Origin: Meconema thalassinum
Taxonomy: Eukaryota; Arthropoda; Insecta; Orthoptera; Tettigoniidae
Length of the DNA stretch: 64,000 nt
Reading direction: 5' to 3'
Assembly (NCBI GenBank): GCA_946902985.2
Contig: OX336388.2
Location: 1,704,985,978-1,705,049,977 of the forward strand
The first letter of the stretch is position 1. Every line of letters begins with the position of its first letter. The position numbers and the translations under genes were made by a program. The notes below the pieces were generated by a model. The model saw only the letters and a list, made by a program, of their open reading frames with translations, did no database searches and was not told the origin of the DNA. Below are positions 54,441 to 64,000 of this stretch, piece by piece.

Positions 54441-55905
54441 CACACATCAAAAAAAGTTTTGCATCACCTCGGTTCCAAGAGTTCCGGAACCTTTAAATAC
54501 AAAGGGAATAGAGATCAACACAAACAACATTTCAGCTCGTTTTATTGCTCATGAGACCCACACATTGCATGTTGTACCATCATACAGCTAGACTTTCAGC
54601 ATTTGTGGTCCAGATTGCAGTACACACCACTACCTCTAATACCCAGTAGCACGTCCTCTTGCATTGATGCATGCCTGTATTCGTCGTGGCATACTATCCA
54701 CAAGTTCATCAAGACACTGTTGGTCCAAATTGTCCCACTCCTCAACGACAATTCGGCGTAAATCTCTCAGAGTGGTTGGTGGGTCAAGACGTCCATAAAC
54801 AGCCCTTTTCAACATATCCCAGGCATGTTCGATAGGGTTCATGTCTGGCGAACATGCTGGCCACTGTAGTCGAGCGATGTCGTTATCTTGAAGGAACGCA
54901 TTCACAAGATGTGCACGATGAGGTCGAGAATTGTCGTCCATGAAGACAAATGCCTCTCCAATATTCTGCCGATATGGTTGCACTATGGGTCGGAGGATGT
55001 CATTCAGGTATCGTAAAGCCGTTTCGGAGCCTTCCATGACCACCAGTGGCGTACGTCGGCCCCACATAATGCCACCCCAAAACATCAGGGAACCACCACC
55101 TTGCTGCACTCGCTGGACAATGTGTCTAAGACGTTCAGCCTGACCAGGGTGCCTCCAAACACGTCTCCGACGATTGTCTGGTTGAAGGCATATGCGACAC
55201 TCATCGGTGAAGAGAACGTGATGCCAATTCCGTGGGGTCCATTCAGCATGTTCTTGGGCCCATCTGTACCGCGCTGCATGGTGTCGGGGTTGCAAAGCTG
55301 GACCTCGCCATGGACGTCGGGAGTGAAGTTGCGCATCATGCAGCCTATTGCGCACAGTTTGAGTTGAAACACGACGTCCTGTGGCTGAACGAAACGCATT
55401 ATTCAACATGGTGGCATTGCTGTCAGGGTTCCTCCGAGCGGCAATCCGTAAGTAGCGGTCATCCACTACAGTAGTAGCCCTTGGGCGGCCTGAGCGAGGC
55501 CTGTCATCGACAGTTCCTGTATCTCTGTACCTCCTCCATGTCCGAACAACATCGCTTTGGTTCACTCTGAGACGCCTGGAAACTTCCCTTGTTGAGAGCC
55601 CTTCTTGACACAAAGTAACAATGCGGACGCGATCGAACTGCGGTATTGACCTTCTAGGCATGGTAGAACTACAGACAACATGAGCAGCGTACCTTCGTCC
55701 TGGTGGAATGACTGGAACTGATCGGCTGTCGTACCCCCTCCGTCTAATAGGCCCTGCTCATGCATGGTTGTTTACATCTTTGAGCAGTTTTAGTGACATC
55801 TATGAACAGTCAAAGGGACTGTATCTTGGATACAATATACACAGTCAACGTCTATATGCCGGAGATCTGGGAACCGGGGTGATGCAAAACTTTTTTTGAT
55901 GTGTG
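54441..55905 (-). mobile_element. Tc1-like DNA transposon, apparently complete
   Basis: Ends start CACACATCAAAAAAAGTTTT on both sides, inverted, and stay alike for about 40 bp with two or three mismatches. TA target duplications stand at 54439-54440 and 55906-55907. The 1465-bp length, single intronless transposase and TA flanks are typical of Tc1-like elements. Confidence 0.92.
54636..55661 (-). CDS. Tc1-like transposase, DD34E, intact
   Basis: 341 codons without interruption, the usual length for the family. The N-terminal paired-type helix-turn-helix domain starts FDRVRIVTLCQEGLSTREVS, followed by VVRTWRRYRDTG. A GRPR AT-hook-like linker follows at 58-61, and a second helix-turn-helix spans about 65-110 (STQTVRNRLHDA). 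Catalytic triad: D153 (VLFTDECR), D243 (VFMDDNSRPHRA) and E278 (SPDMNPIEHAWD), with exactly 34 residues between D243 and E278. The ATG at 55661 fits the family start. The protein excises and reinserts the element at TA dinucleotides in the nucleus. An intact frame plus matched ends makes activity possible. It also suggests recent arrival, perhaps by horizontal transfer, as is common in this family; that part is inference. Confidence 0.92.
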   Translation of the reverse strand: MPRRSIPQFDRVRIVTLCQEGLSTREVSRRLRVNQSDVVRTWRRYRDTGTVDDRPRSGRPRATTVVDDRYLRIAARRNPDSNATMLNNAFRSATGRRVSTQTVRNRLHDAQLHSRRPWRGPALQPRHHAARYRWAQEHAEWTPRNWHHVLFTDECRICLQPDNRRRRVWRHPGQAERLRHIVQRVQQGGGSLMFWGGIMWGRRTPLVVMEGSETALRYLNDILRPIVQPYRQNIGEAFVFMDDNSRPHRAHLVNAFLQDNDIARLQWPACSPDMNPIEHAWDMLKRAVYGRLDPPTTLRDLRRIVVEEWDNLDQQCLDELVDSMPRRIQACINARGRATGY

Positions 55906-55907
55906 TA

Positions 55908-57800
55908 TTATATGAGATATTAAATAAACCGCGAATAACCAAGCAAGAAATCGTGTTGCCGAAAAGGCCGAATCAGAAATAAATGTAGCTTCAAGCTAAT
56001 AAATGTGCGTTAATCAGGATATAATTAGTCGGGAGATGGAGAGTCTCATCGAAATATTGTGGATGAAAGATTGTTGTATTGTATTGTTGTTGTATGAAAA
56101 CGTGAAATTCCCATAAATAGTATTGCCATATTGAAGCGTCGAAAATAATAGTTACATTGTAAGTCCGATCAGGCTGTGTTAAAATAAATATTGTAGGCCA
56201 AAATTGTCGAATGAAATATACATGTGAGACCATGAATGCATTGTTATAAAATAAATATTGTAGGCCATAATCGTCGAAATAACGCGTTGTAAGCGAATAT
56301 ACATGTAAGACCATGAAGGCATTGTTATAAATAAATAATGTAGGCAATAATCGTCGAATGAAATGTCCAAGTAAGGCCGATAAAGGCATTGTTATAAATA
56401 ATATTGTGAAAAGGCGTCATACAAATTGTTATTAAGGTTGGTGTAGTCAACTATTAGGCATCCTCTCCGGAATAAGTTATAAATATCCTGTAAAAACGAA
56501 ATATGAATAATCATAATAATAATATTAAAAGCAGGAACAAATAGTCGCTTTTAGAAGTGATATATAAGTCTTAGGAATCATATGGTTAAAGAATAAACAA
56601 CGTTGTAAGCGTGGCGGCCGGCGAGACGCCATAAATCAAGTGAAGTATCACCAGAGGGACGAGGCAGCTGTTAGAGCCCGACCTACCGTAATGAGTGAGA
56701 CAGAAAAGTTAAAGAGTTCCGCGGTCAAGCAAGGGTCTGTCAAAGATTAGTAATAAAAAGGCCATTATGGGAAAGTTTTTATTAAAAGATGCAAGCTCAA
56801 ATTAACCTATAAAATCATAATGCTGGGATGGAGACCATTCTACAGAATATACTTTTGAAGCAATTATATGAATTTTGACGGATTTTGTCAAACACTTTTA
56901 TTGTAAATAAAAGGATTCCTTCCTCAAAAAGAATGAAAGAACGGGTTATGAAACAATGTAGTTAAGATGAATAAAGATCCCACAAAAATAAATAACACAG
57001 TGCATGGTACGCTGCAGAGAAAGATCACCTGATGCATGGGAAAGGAACTGGTGGAATAGGGGTTAGATCCACAGACATGGCATGTTCTTGTACAGTATTT
57101 TAAATGTGTAAAATCTAAGGCTTTGTGAAGAAAAATTAGTAAGATCCAAAGGACTAAATAAGTGATAGATAAATGATAATTATGTAAACATTAAAGAAAC
57201 CCTGAAGGGTAAAGATTGAAATTAATATAAATGTCCAAAGCCTTGTAGAAAATATATAACTTAAATGATAGGCGCGCTCGACGCCTTAGTAAAATATACT
57301 ACAAATAATTATAATTAAATTTAAGCAAGACAAAGTGGTTACAAAGTTCATAGAATAATGAAATTACATTATAATGAATCTTGATGAATTTTTAACAAAG
57401 TGATTTTATTTTATTTTATTACATATTTTGAGTGATACTTGAAGAGACTATGCCAAGTGATTGATTTTTTTAATATGTTTTGAGTGAATATATTTTTCTT
57501 TTATGAATTAAATTATGTAAAATTATAATGTTGTGTTCTTCCTCAAATCCTTGTGAACCTTGAGTATTCCATATCCGATGTTTAATCAGCGGTGGAGGGA
57601 ACGTAACACACACCGATACCGCAAGAGCAAAAGCCGAGTGCTGATTGATCATCATCCGTGTACAGTAAACGGGCACAATATAGGGTAGGAGAAGAATTAT
57701 TTGGAATATCTATATTTACGAGTAGCTTGATTGGGATTGACAAGATCAGTATATCCTGGAGAAAATGCTTAATTCTTCACCAGCTGAATATTCGTACGGT
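55908..57800. other. Unassigned AT-rich DNA with a short tandem repeat
   Basis: Holds the tandem repeat at 56181-56400. Otherwise no gene or repeat recognised. Confidence 0.4.
56181..56400 (+). repeat. Tandem repeat, three units of 67-80 bp
   Basis: AAATAAATATTGTAGGCC recurs at about 56182, 56249 and (as AAATAAATAATGTAGGC) 56329. Each copy is followed by AAT.GTCGAA, CATGT(G/A)AGACC and CATTGTTATAA. The second unit is longer by AACGCGTTGTAAGC. Confidence 0.8.
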
Positions 57801-57813
57801 TGGTTAATTTAAT

Positions 57814-58141
57814 GAAAATCCACAGCCTGATTCCAGTCTCCGACCGGGTCAGGAACGGAATGAATGAAGCCCCCATCTAGCGGCGAGGATATGAACTGTG
57901 CCGGCTGCCGAGGCCTGACGCACTCCTCTGGGGCATTGATTAAATGAATGACAGATGAAATGAAATGAGAGTGGAGAGTGTTGCTGGAATGAAATTTTGA
58001 CAGGGAAAACCGGAGTACCCGGAGAAAAACCTGTCTGCCTCCGTTTTGTCCAGCACAGATCTCACATGGAGTGACCGGGATTTGAACCACGGACTCAGCG
58101 GTGAGAGGCCGGCGTGCTGCCGCCTAAGCCACGGAGGCTTC
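57814..58141 (-). mobile_element. SINE family D, complete copy with perfect target duplication
   Basis: TGGTTAATTTAAT flanks it on both sides (57801-57813 and 58142-58154). On the minus strand: GCCTCCGTGGCTTAGGCGG (A-box TGGCTTAGGCGG), CCGTGGTTCAAATCCCGGTC (B-box), then ACCGGAGTACTCCGG-type hairpin sequence, CATTTCATCTGTCATTC, CGCCGCTAGATGGGGGC, ending TGTGGATTTTC. About 328 bp. It serves as the reference for the broken copy at 23955-24465. Confidence 0.9.
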
Positions 58142-58350
58142 TGGTTAATTTAATATTTGGATAATTCATTTATTCTTACATGCCCTCGTTGAATTTAAAA
58201 TTGTCTACTGTATTAAAATTTGCCAAATACAAACTATAGGGTGGGAGGCACTGAACGTTTCTGTCCACAATTTGAAATCTACCAGATTCCGATACATTCC
58301 CACCCTCGCATGTTAACAGAGCACTGCGGAGTTCACGCGATTATATTCTC

Positions 58351-59150
58351 AAGCTGTGTCCCAAAGCTCAAGTTGTCTGCTATTGACTAGCTGCTAGCAA
58401 CTACTCATTAGATACTAAGCGCTACGGAGCTTTGGGACATGTGTGCTTGATCACAGCCTCCTTCATAGTCTTGTGTTCTGAAACTCACTGGACTTACATG
58501 CTGGTAACAAACCAGCGCTCAAGATGGTGGTCATCTGCTACTCCTTGTAAGCTTTTTGCGCTTTCAAGACGAGTGCGGAGTGTTCAAATCTAGATCGAAG
58601 GTTCAAATTTAAGATATCAGCTGTTTTAAAATAACGACACAATTCTTTAGATTGCTTTGGATACCATCATGGATGCGCTTGGCATATCTCTTTTTAGCCT
58701 AGCCTTAATTATGGTTTGTGTTTGGCTGATTAAGCGAATTCAGTTCAGGAGGAAGAAAAGAAGGGCAATCATGTTAATAAGGCAGCGGCAAGTTGAAAAC
58801 TTGAGACGAGGCCCTTATTGTGTGCTAGAGAGTATGAATCGAGATGTCGTTTCAATCCTCGGTCGTGATTTCCGAAAGAAAAAAAACAGCATTTAAATTC
58901 CGCACCATTTCTGCTTTCCACGGGAAGAAAGTTTTCAGAAGAACTATCCATTATAATAAATGAAATAAACAGAACAACAGAGCACGTGGGTTGAAACACT
59001 GTTGAGAAATTGGCAAAGAGGCAAAGAGGTAAAAGCACTTGATTTATATGTGCTAAGCACCTTTGGATCATGACTTGTGATGTCACATCCGAAATATTAG
59101 TCGACTATCTAGTTCACTACGGCTGAAAATGTAGTTTTGGGACACAGCCT
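58351..59150 (+). mobile_element. PIF/Harbinger-like remnant
   Basis: AAGCTGTGTCCCAAAGCTC at the left (58351) and TTTTGGGACACAGCCTT at the right (59134-59150) are inverted with a mismatch or two. GAGCTTTGGGACATGTG at 58427 forms a further inverted partner for the left end. Such (G)GCTGTGTCCCAAA ends resemble Harbinger-type termini, in my recollection. No 3-bp target duplication is clear. The 800-bp unit is far too short for an autonomous element. Confidence 0.45.
58657..58896 (+). CDS. Short membrane-anchor/basic ORF, possible transposase first exon
   Basis: 79 codons. Residues 8-25 (LGISLFSLALIMVCVWLI) form a strong hydrophobic segment, followed by a very basic stretch, RIQFRRKKRRAIML, then RRGPYCVLESMNRD. 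Arginine-rich tracts followed by G.Y..L...M are seen at the N-terminus of Harbinger transposases, which suits its place inside Harbinger-like ends. The nuclease domain is absent. It could equally be chance. I would treat it as a remnant, not a working gene. Confidence 0.3.
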   Translation: MDTIMDALGISLFSLALIMVCVWLIKRIQFRRKKRRAIMLIRQRQVENLRRGPYCVLESMNRDVVSILGRDFRKKKNSI

Positions 59151-60184
59151 TAGTAAGCTGTATTTCAAAACTTTCCTGCGATTTCAGAACTTGTACGATG
59201 GTAATACATAACCTAATTGTAAATTTTTATTGCAAATAAATGGCTTGAAATGATAGATTTTATTTTGATATTACAAAATCCAAGGACACAATTACAGAAC
59301 AAAGGCATCAGCCTACATGAACACGATGTCGCAAAGCCCCTAAATGAATGATTAAGAATTTCCTCCCCCCGTGCTCCTGTTAACTGAGCTCACACGATCA
59401 TCACATCTACAATACTTCCATACCTTTCAGTGTGTGAAACAGAGTAAGTGAAATTAGCCTCACGGATGAGCGGGCACAAATACAATTTTTCCCGTAATGA
59501 AATAGAAGAGGGCAAAAATCCAATAACGTTGGTAGTTGTATCGATGCCGCTAAGTAGCTCCTCCCTTGTGAAGTCCAGGATTGAAGAATCAATGAAAAGA
59601 CCATAAAGAGAGAAAGAGGGGGTGAGAAAAAGAGAGAAGACGGGAAAATGGCAAGTGATATTTTCCGTCTTCACGCAAAAGCGCTTTTTTTCTTTACAAA
59701 GAGCCCCCACTCACGGCACACTCCGGCAGCCTGGAGAGCTCGCCCGAGAACGCCATTAACTAAACCTGTTTAATTTATAGGAAAATGTGATTTTCCGGTC
59801 CATTGCCTCTGGAAGCGCCGTGCCGCACTGAGTCACCCGACAGTGAGGAGCGACTGGAAAGCCACAATGAAAAGCCGCCTTTCTAACACAAGACCATTTG
59901 AAAGTGGACTCAAATTGGTCGTGAGAGAAAGAGAGACAAGTGAACAAGACATCTAAAGAGAAAAGGACAGTACGAGTGGGCAGGTAATTTGGTGGCGAAG
60001 TAGCGACATCATTACAACATGTAGGCTACAGGAGAAAAAGGATCATACTGGTGGATCAAGCTCCAGTGTTTTCAAATCCTATTAGACTTTAGACAAATAC
60101 ACAGAGCTCAACTGGTTATTCATGCTGTATGCTTATAATTGGAGTAACTGTCTCTACCGCGGATTCTTTTCAGGCATTTACGAT
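59151..60184. other. Unassigned DNA
   Basis: A scrap of SINE F 3' end lies at 59300-59350 (CGATGTCGCAAAGCCCCTAAATGAATG, plus orientation). Otherwise nothing recognised. Confidence 0.45.
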
Positions 60185-60577
60185 TGAGTTGTTGTTGTTG
60201 TAGATTCTTTATGGGCTTCGCAACATCATGGTCATCTAACCCCATGCACTTAAGTGGGTGTAGAATTTACCTGATTACCTGTGTCACTGTGATGTCTGTA
60301 CTAGTGTGTGCATTTGTAATCGAGGTAGGATTTGGGTAGGAAGCGGCTGTGGCCTTAAGTTAGGTACCATCCCAGCACTTTCCCGGAGTAGAAGAGGGGA
60401 AACCACGGAAAACCACTTCCAGGATGGCTAAAGTAGAAATCGAACCTGCCTCTTCTAAGTTTTGCCTCTCAAGGCTGAGCGTACCCCGTTCCAGCCCTCA
60501 GAGCCGGGAATCGAGCCAGGGCCTTCACGGTGACAGCCAAGACTGCTAGTTGCTACGCAACGAGGCGGATTTTCATC
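60185..60577 (-). repeat. SINE family F, complete
   Basis: Read on the minus strand: head CCGCCTCGTTGCGTAGCAAC, B-box-like GGCTCGATTCCCGGCTC, body CAGCCTTGAGAGGCAAAAC, GGTTTTCCGTGG, and 3' end ...GAAGCCCATAAAGAATC with an (AAC)n tail. The order matches the neighbouring copy at 60628-61018. Confidence 0.85.
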
Positions 60578-60627
60578 ATTGGACTCATAAGTTCCGAACA
60601 ACTTCGTGGCACAGTGACTAGCTTGTT

Positions 60628-61018
60628 GTTATTGTTGTTAATTTAGGGGCTTTGCGACATGTGGTCACGTAGCTCTGTGTACTTTGGTCAATGTGTGGAA
60701 TTTGATAATAACCTGTATGTTGGTGATGGCAGTATTAGTGTGTGTATTTGTAATTCACGCGAGAACTGGGAAAGAGGTAGCCGTGGTCGTTAGGACCCTC
60801 CTGGCATTTGCCAGGAATATGCGTGGGAAAACCACGGAAAACTACTTCCAAGATGGCTGACATGAGAATTAAACCCTCCTCTTCCCAGTTTTACCTCACA
60901 AGGCTGAGTGTGACCCGTTCCAACCCACAGACCAGAATCAACATTTCTTGGCAGAGCAGGGAATCGAACCCGGACCTCCGGAGCGACCGCCAAGAATGCT
61001 AGCGGCTACACCAAGAGA
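60628..61018 (-). repeat. SINE family F, complete, tandem to the previous copy
   Basis: GTTGTTGTTAATTTAGGGGCTTTGCGACATGTGGTCACG at the 3' end, GAAAACCACGGAAAACTACTTCC in the body and GGGAATCGAACCCGGACC at the head. Same orientation as 60185-60577, 50 bp away. Confidence 0.85.
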
Positions 61019-61325
61019 TGGTCACAGTGGCGAACATTCTTGGCTGTAACCCCTGAAGTTCGGGTTCGATTTTCGGCTCAGCGAAGAAATTTAATTCTGG
61101 TCTGAGAGCTGAATCGGGGGAGAGGGGGTGCACTCAGACTCATGTGGCAAAACTGACAACTTCAGTCATCCTAGAAGGGGTTCCTCGTTGTTCCCCACTT
61201 CTATTTCAGAAAAATGCCGCAATGGTTACCAATTTAAGACTAAGGCCACCTCCTTCCCAATCCATGTACCACTTATAAATGCATACACCACAATAACAGA
61301 GGTTGTCAGACAAAGCCCCTAAATG
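61019..61325 (+). repeat. SINE family F, opposite orientation
   Basis: GGTCACAGTGGCGAACATTC head, GTTCGGGTTCGATTTTCGGCTC (B-box), GGTCTGAGAGCTGAATC, and the 3' end GGTTGTCAGACAAAGCCCCTAAATGAAAC. It forms a head-to-head pair with 60628-61018. Confidence 0.75.
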
Positions 61326-61433
61326 AAACGGTAGTAACAAGACTATCGAAAGAAAGACTGTTCCAGCAGGCGAGACGGAGTACTACAGAGACGAGCCCTG
61401 GACGGGTGGAAGGATAAACATACGGGATGTGAA

Positions 61434-63404
61434 GAAAGGATGGAAGGAAGGAAGCAAGAAAGGAAGGATGGAAGGATGGAAGGAAGGATGGAAGGAAGCA
61501 GGAAGGAGGTATGGAAGGAAGGATGGAAGGAAGGAAGGAAGGAGGGATGGATGGAAGGAAGGATGGAACGAAGGATGGAAGGAAAGATGGATGGAAGGAG
61601 GGAAGGAAGGAATGATGGATGGAAGGAGGGAAGGAAGGAGGGAAGGAAGGAAGGGGGGATGGAAGAAAGGAGGGATGGATGGAAGGAGGGATGGAAGAAA
61701 GGATGGAAGGAAGGATGGAAGGAGGGAAGGAAGGATGAATGGAAGGAGGGAAGGAAGGAAGGGGGGATGGAAGAAAGGAGGGATGGATGGAAGGATGGAA
61801 GGAGGGATGGAAGAAAGGATGGAAAGAAGGAGGGAAGGAAGGAAGGATGGATGGAAGGAGGGAAGGAAGAAAGGAAGGATGGATGGAAGGAAGGATGGAA
61901 TGATCGAAGGAAAAAGGGAGGGAAGGAAGGATGGATGGAAGAAAGAAAGGAAGGAAGGATGGAAGGAAGGAGGGATGGAAGAAAGGAAGGAAGGATGGGA
62001 GAAAGGAAGGATGGGAGAAGGGAGGGAAGGAAGGACGGATGGATGGAAGGAGGGAAGAAAGGAGGGATGGAAGGAAGGGGGATGGAAGGAAGGGGGATGG
62101 AAGGAAGGATGGAAGGAGGGATGGAAGAAAGGATGGAAGGAAGGAGGGAAGGATGGATGGAAGGAGGGAAGGAAGGAAGGAAGGAAGGAAGGAAGGATGG
62201 ATCGATGGATGCATGGAAGGAAGGAAGGAAGGAAGGATGGATGGATGGATGGAAGGAAGGATGGATGGAAGGAAGGATGGAATGATGGAAGGATAAATGG
62301 AGGGATAGAAGGAAGGATGGATGGATGGATGGAAGGAAGGATGAAAGGAAGGATGGATGGATGGAAGGAAGGACGTATGGATGGATGGAAGGAAGGAAGA
62401 AAGGAGGGATGGAAGGAAGGATGGAAGGAAGGAGGGATGGAAGGAAGGAGGGAAGGAAGGATGGAAGGATAGATGGAAGGAAGGAAGGAAGGAAGGAAGG
62501 AAGGAAGGAAGGATGGAAGGAAGGAAGGAAAGATGGAAGGAAGGCGGGAAGGAAGGAAGGAAGGATGGATGGATGGAAGGAGGGAAGGAAGAAGGGATGG
62601 AAGAAAGGAAGGATGGAAGGAAGGAGGGATGGAAGGAAGGATGGAAGGAAGAAGGGATGGAAGAAAGGAAGGGTGGAGGGAAGGAAGGAAGGAAGGATAA
62701 AAGAAAGGAAGGATGGAAGGAAGGAGGGATGGAAGGAAGGATGGAAGGAAGCATGGATGGAAGGAGGGAAGGAAGGAAGGATGGATGGAAGGAAGGATGG
62801 AAAGATAATAATAATGTTATTGGTTTTACGTCCCTTTTAACTACACTGGCTTTTAGAGACGCCAGGATGGAAAGAAGGATGGAAGGAAGGAAGGATGGAT
62901 GGAAGGAAGGAGGGATGGAAAAAAGGATGGATGGAAGGAAGGAGGGATGGAAGGAAGGAAGGAAGGAAGGAAGGAAGGAAGGAAGGATGGAAGGAAGGAG
63001 GGATGGAATGAAGGAAGGATGGAAGGAAGGATGGAAGGAAGAAAGGATGGATGGATGGATGGAAGGAAGGAAGGAAGGAAGGATGGAAGGAAGGAAGGAT
63101 GGTAGGAAGGATGGAAGGAAGGAAGGAAGGATGGAAGGCGGGAAGGAAGGAAGGAAGGAAGGAAGGAAGGATGGATGGAAGGAGGGAAGGAAGAAGGGAT
63201 GGAAGAAAGGAAGGAGGGATGGAAGGAAGGATGGAAGGAAGAAGGGATGGAAGAAAGGAAGGAGGGATGGCAGGAAGGAAGGAAGGAAGGAAGGATGGAT
63301 GGAAGGAAGGAAGGAAGGATGGAAGAAAGGAAGGGAGCATGGATGGAAGGATGCAAGGATGGATGGATGGAAGGAGGGAAGAAAGGAATGAAGGAAGGAA
63401 GGAC

Positions 63405-63441
<37 letters not shown>

Positions 63442-63514
63442 GTAGGAAGGAAGGATGGAAGGAAGAAAGGATGGAAGGAAAGAAGGAAGCATGGATGGAA
63501 GGATACAAGGATGG

Positions 63515-63553
<39 letters not shown>

Positions 63554-63758
63554 GAAGAAAGAATGAAAGGAAGGAAGAATGGAATGAAGAAAGGGAAGGA
63601 AACTTGTAGTTTTACGTGATCCTGAGCCATGGAACCACCATTTTTACGAGGAATCCGAAGCATTTCACTTTGAAAATCTCACATGCATAGACCGAGAATC
63701 GAACGGGGTCCGCCTTGGTGAGAGGGAAGCAGCTTGACCACTGCACCACCATGCCACT
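61434..63758 (-). mobile_element. SINE A insertion with a 2.2 kb expanded GGAA/GGAT tail
   Basis: The 14-mer ATACGGGATGTGAA stands at 61420-61433 and at 63759-63772, bounding both the purine tract (61434 to about 63600) and the SINE A body (63600-63758; GGAAACTTGTAGTTTTACGTG to CCTTGGTGAGAGGGAAGC and CCACCATGCC). SINE A at 14416 ends in a short TTCC tail in the same position. The tract is therefore best read as that tail, expanded to over 2 kb of GGAAGGAT-type repeats with GAAA runs near 63408-63440 and 63519-63551. The long frames over it (serine/proline or lysine/glycine-rich) are low-complexity artefacts. Confidence 0.8.
62806..62868 (-). repeat. SINE family C 3' fragment inside the purine tract
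   Basis: AATAATAATGTTATTGGTTTTACGTCCC, then ACACTGGCTTTTAGAGACGCC: about 60 bp, cut sharply at both sides by GGAA repeats. It is the only non-purine island in the tract. Confidence 0.85.
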
Positions 63759-63884
63759 ATACGGGATGTGAATGTGACTCTTTCGATAAGCAACAAAAAA
63801 TGCATGAAGTATATTTTACATTGTCACACCATTCGTGGAGGTTTCACATGTCTTAGTAACTTGTTACGGAACTATCGACAATTA

Positions 63885-64000
63885 GTCCCGTGAAGAACTA
63901 AAAAGCCTATTTTCATACATCCAACTTGTGTTAATCACTATCAACATACAAAATTTCAGTTTGATTGCTGTAATAGATTCGTAGATATTGAGAACCGTCT
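63885..64000 (+). repeat. 1.5 kb non-coding interspersed repeat, copy 3, start only
   Basis: TCCCGTGAAGAACTAAAAAGCC, TATTTTCATACATCC, then ATCAACATACAAAATTTCAG and GATTCGTAGATATTGAGAACC match 4249-4365 and 14939-15055. It continues past the window edge. Confidence 0.85.

Noticed and set aside
61306..63663. Open frames of up to 785 codons on both strands over the GGAA/GGAT tract
   Set aside because: They encode only serine/proline/phenylalanine or lysine/glycine/glutamate repeats. A stop-free purine array gives long frames in several registers without being a gene.

Overview
This window is animal nuclear DNA, almost certainly from a large, repeat-rich insect genome. It holds long AT-rich non-coding stretches, TAA/ATT, CA and GGAA microsatellites, at least six tRNA-headed SINE families, and non-LTR retrotransposons and DNA transposons of insect type. 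The SINE set looks polyneopteran (orthopteran or stick-insect-like) to me, but that is an inference from repeat style, not from a marker gene. I found no convincing host exon, tRNA gene, rRNA or CRISPR. Every sizeable protein signal belongs to a mobile element.

Layout. 1-8 kb: Jockey-type LINE scrap, SINE pieces, the 3' end of a LINE, one copy of a 1.5 kb non-coding repeat (4241-5804), then a 1.27 kb near-perfect palindrome (6218-7487) whose arms carry hammerhead-like motifs. 8-20 kb: mostly unassigned sequence with SINEs, a third hammerhead-like motif (11761-11801), a small hairpin element, a SINE with a perfect target duplication (14416-14610), the second 1.5 kb repeat copy (14931-16450), and a T-rich 1.9 kb segment between 100-bp direct repeats. 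20.8-25.3 kb: a nested complex in which a hAT-type element sits in a mariner-like remnant, the junction is copied again 2.3 kb downstream inside a SINE, and an R4/Dong-like LINE lies between TAA tracts. 25.4-28.5 kb: a nearly intact RTE-clade LINE (minus). 30.9-33.5 kb: a 5'-truncated Jockey-superfamily LINE (minus). 34.2-37.8 kb: a P-element/THAP9-like transposon (minus) with matching 35-bp ends and a 900-codon frame broken by one stop.

38-54 kb: SINEs, foldback or MITE-type elements (40135-40592, 42331-42721, 44605-45120), LINE 3' ends, and a 191-bp tandem array hit by an 861-bp mariner deletion derivative with well-preserved ends. 54.4-55.9 kb: a Tc1-like element with an intact 341-residue DD34E transposase and TA target duplications. 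58.3-59.2 kb: a PIF/Harbinger-like remnant. 60-64 kb: SINEs and a 2.2 kb purine (GGAA/GGAT) tract. By its flanking duplications that tract appears to be the expanded tail of one SINE insertion. The start of a third 1.5 kb repeat ends the window.

The elements do not form a pathway. What ties them together is nesting: LINEs supply reverse transcriptase for SINEs, and complete DNA transposons (Tc1-like, possibly P-like) sit beside their deleted derivatives. The strongest candidates for something new are the hammerhead-bearing palindrome, the SINE-tail-derived purine tract, the near-intact P-like element and the Dong-like insertion bounded by TAA repeats.
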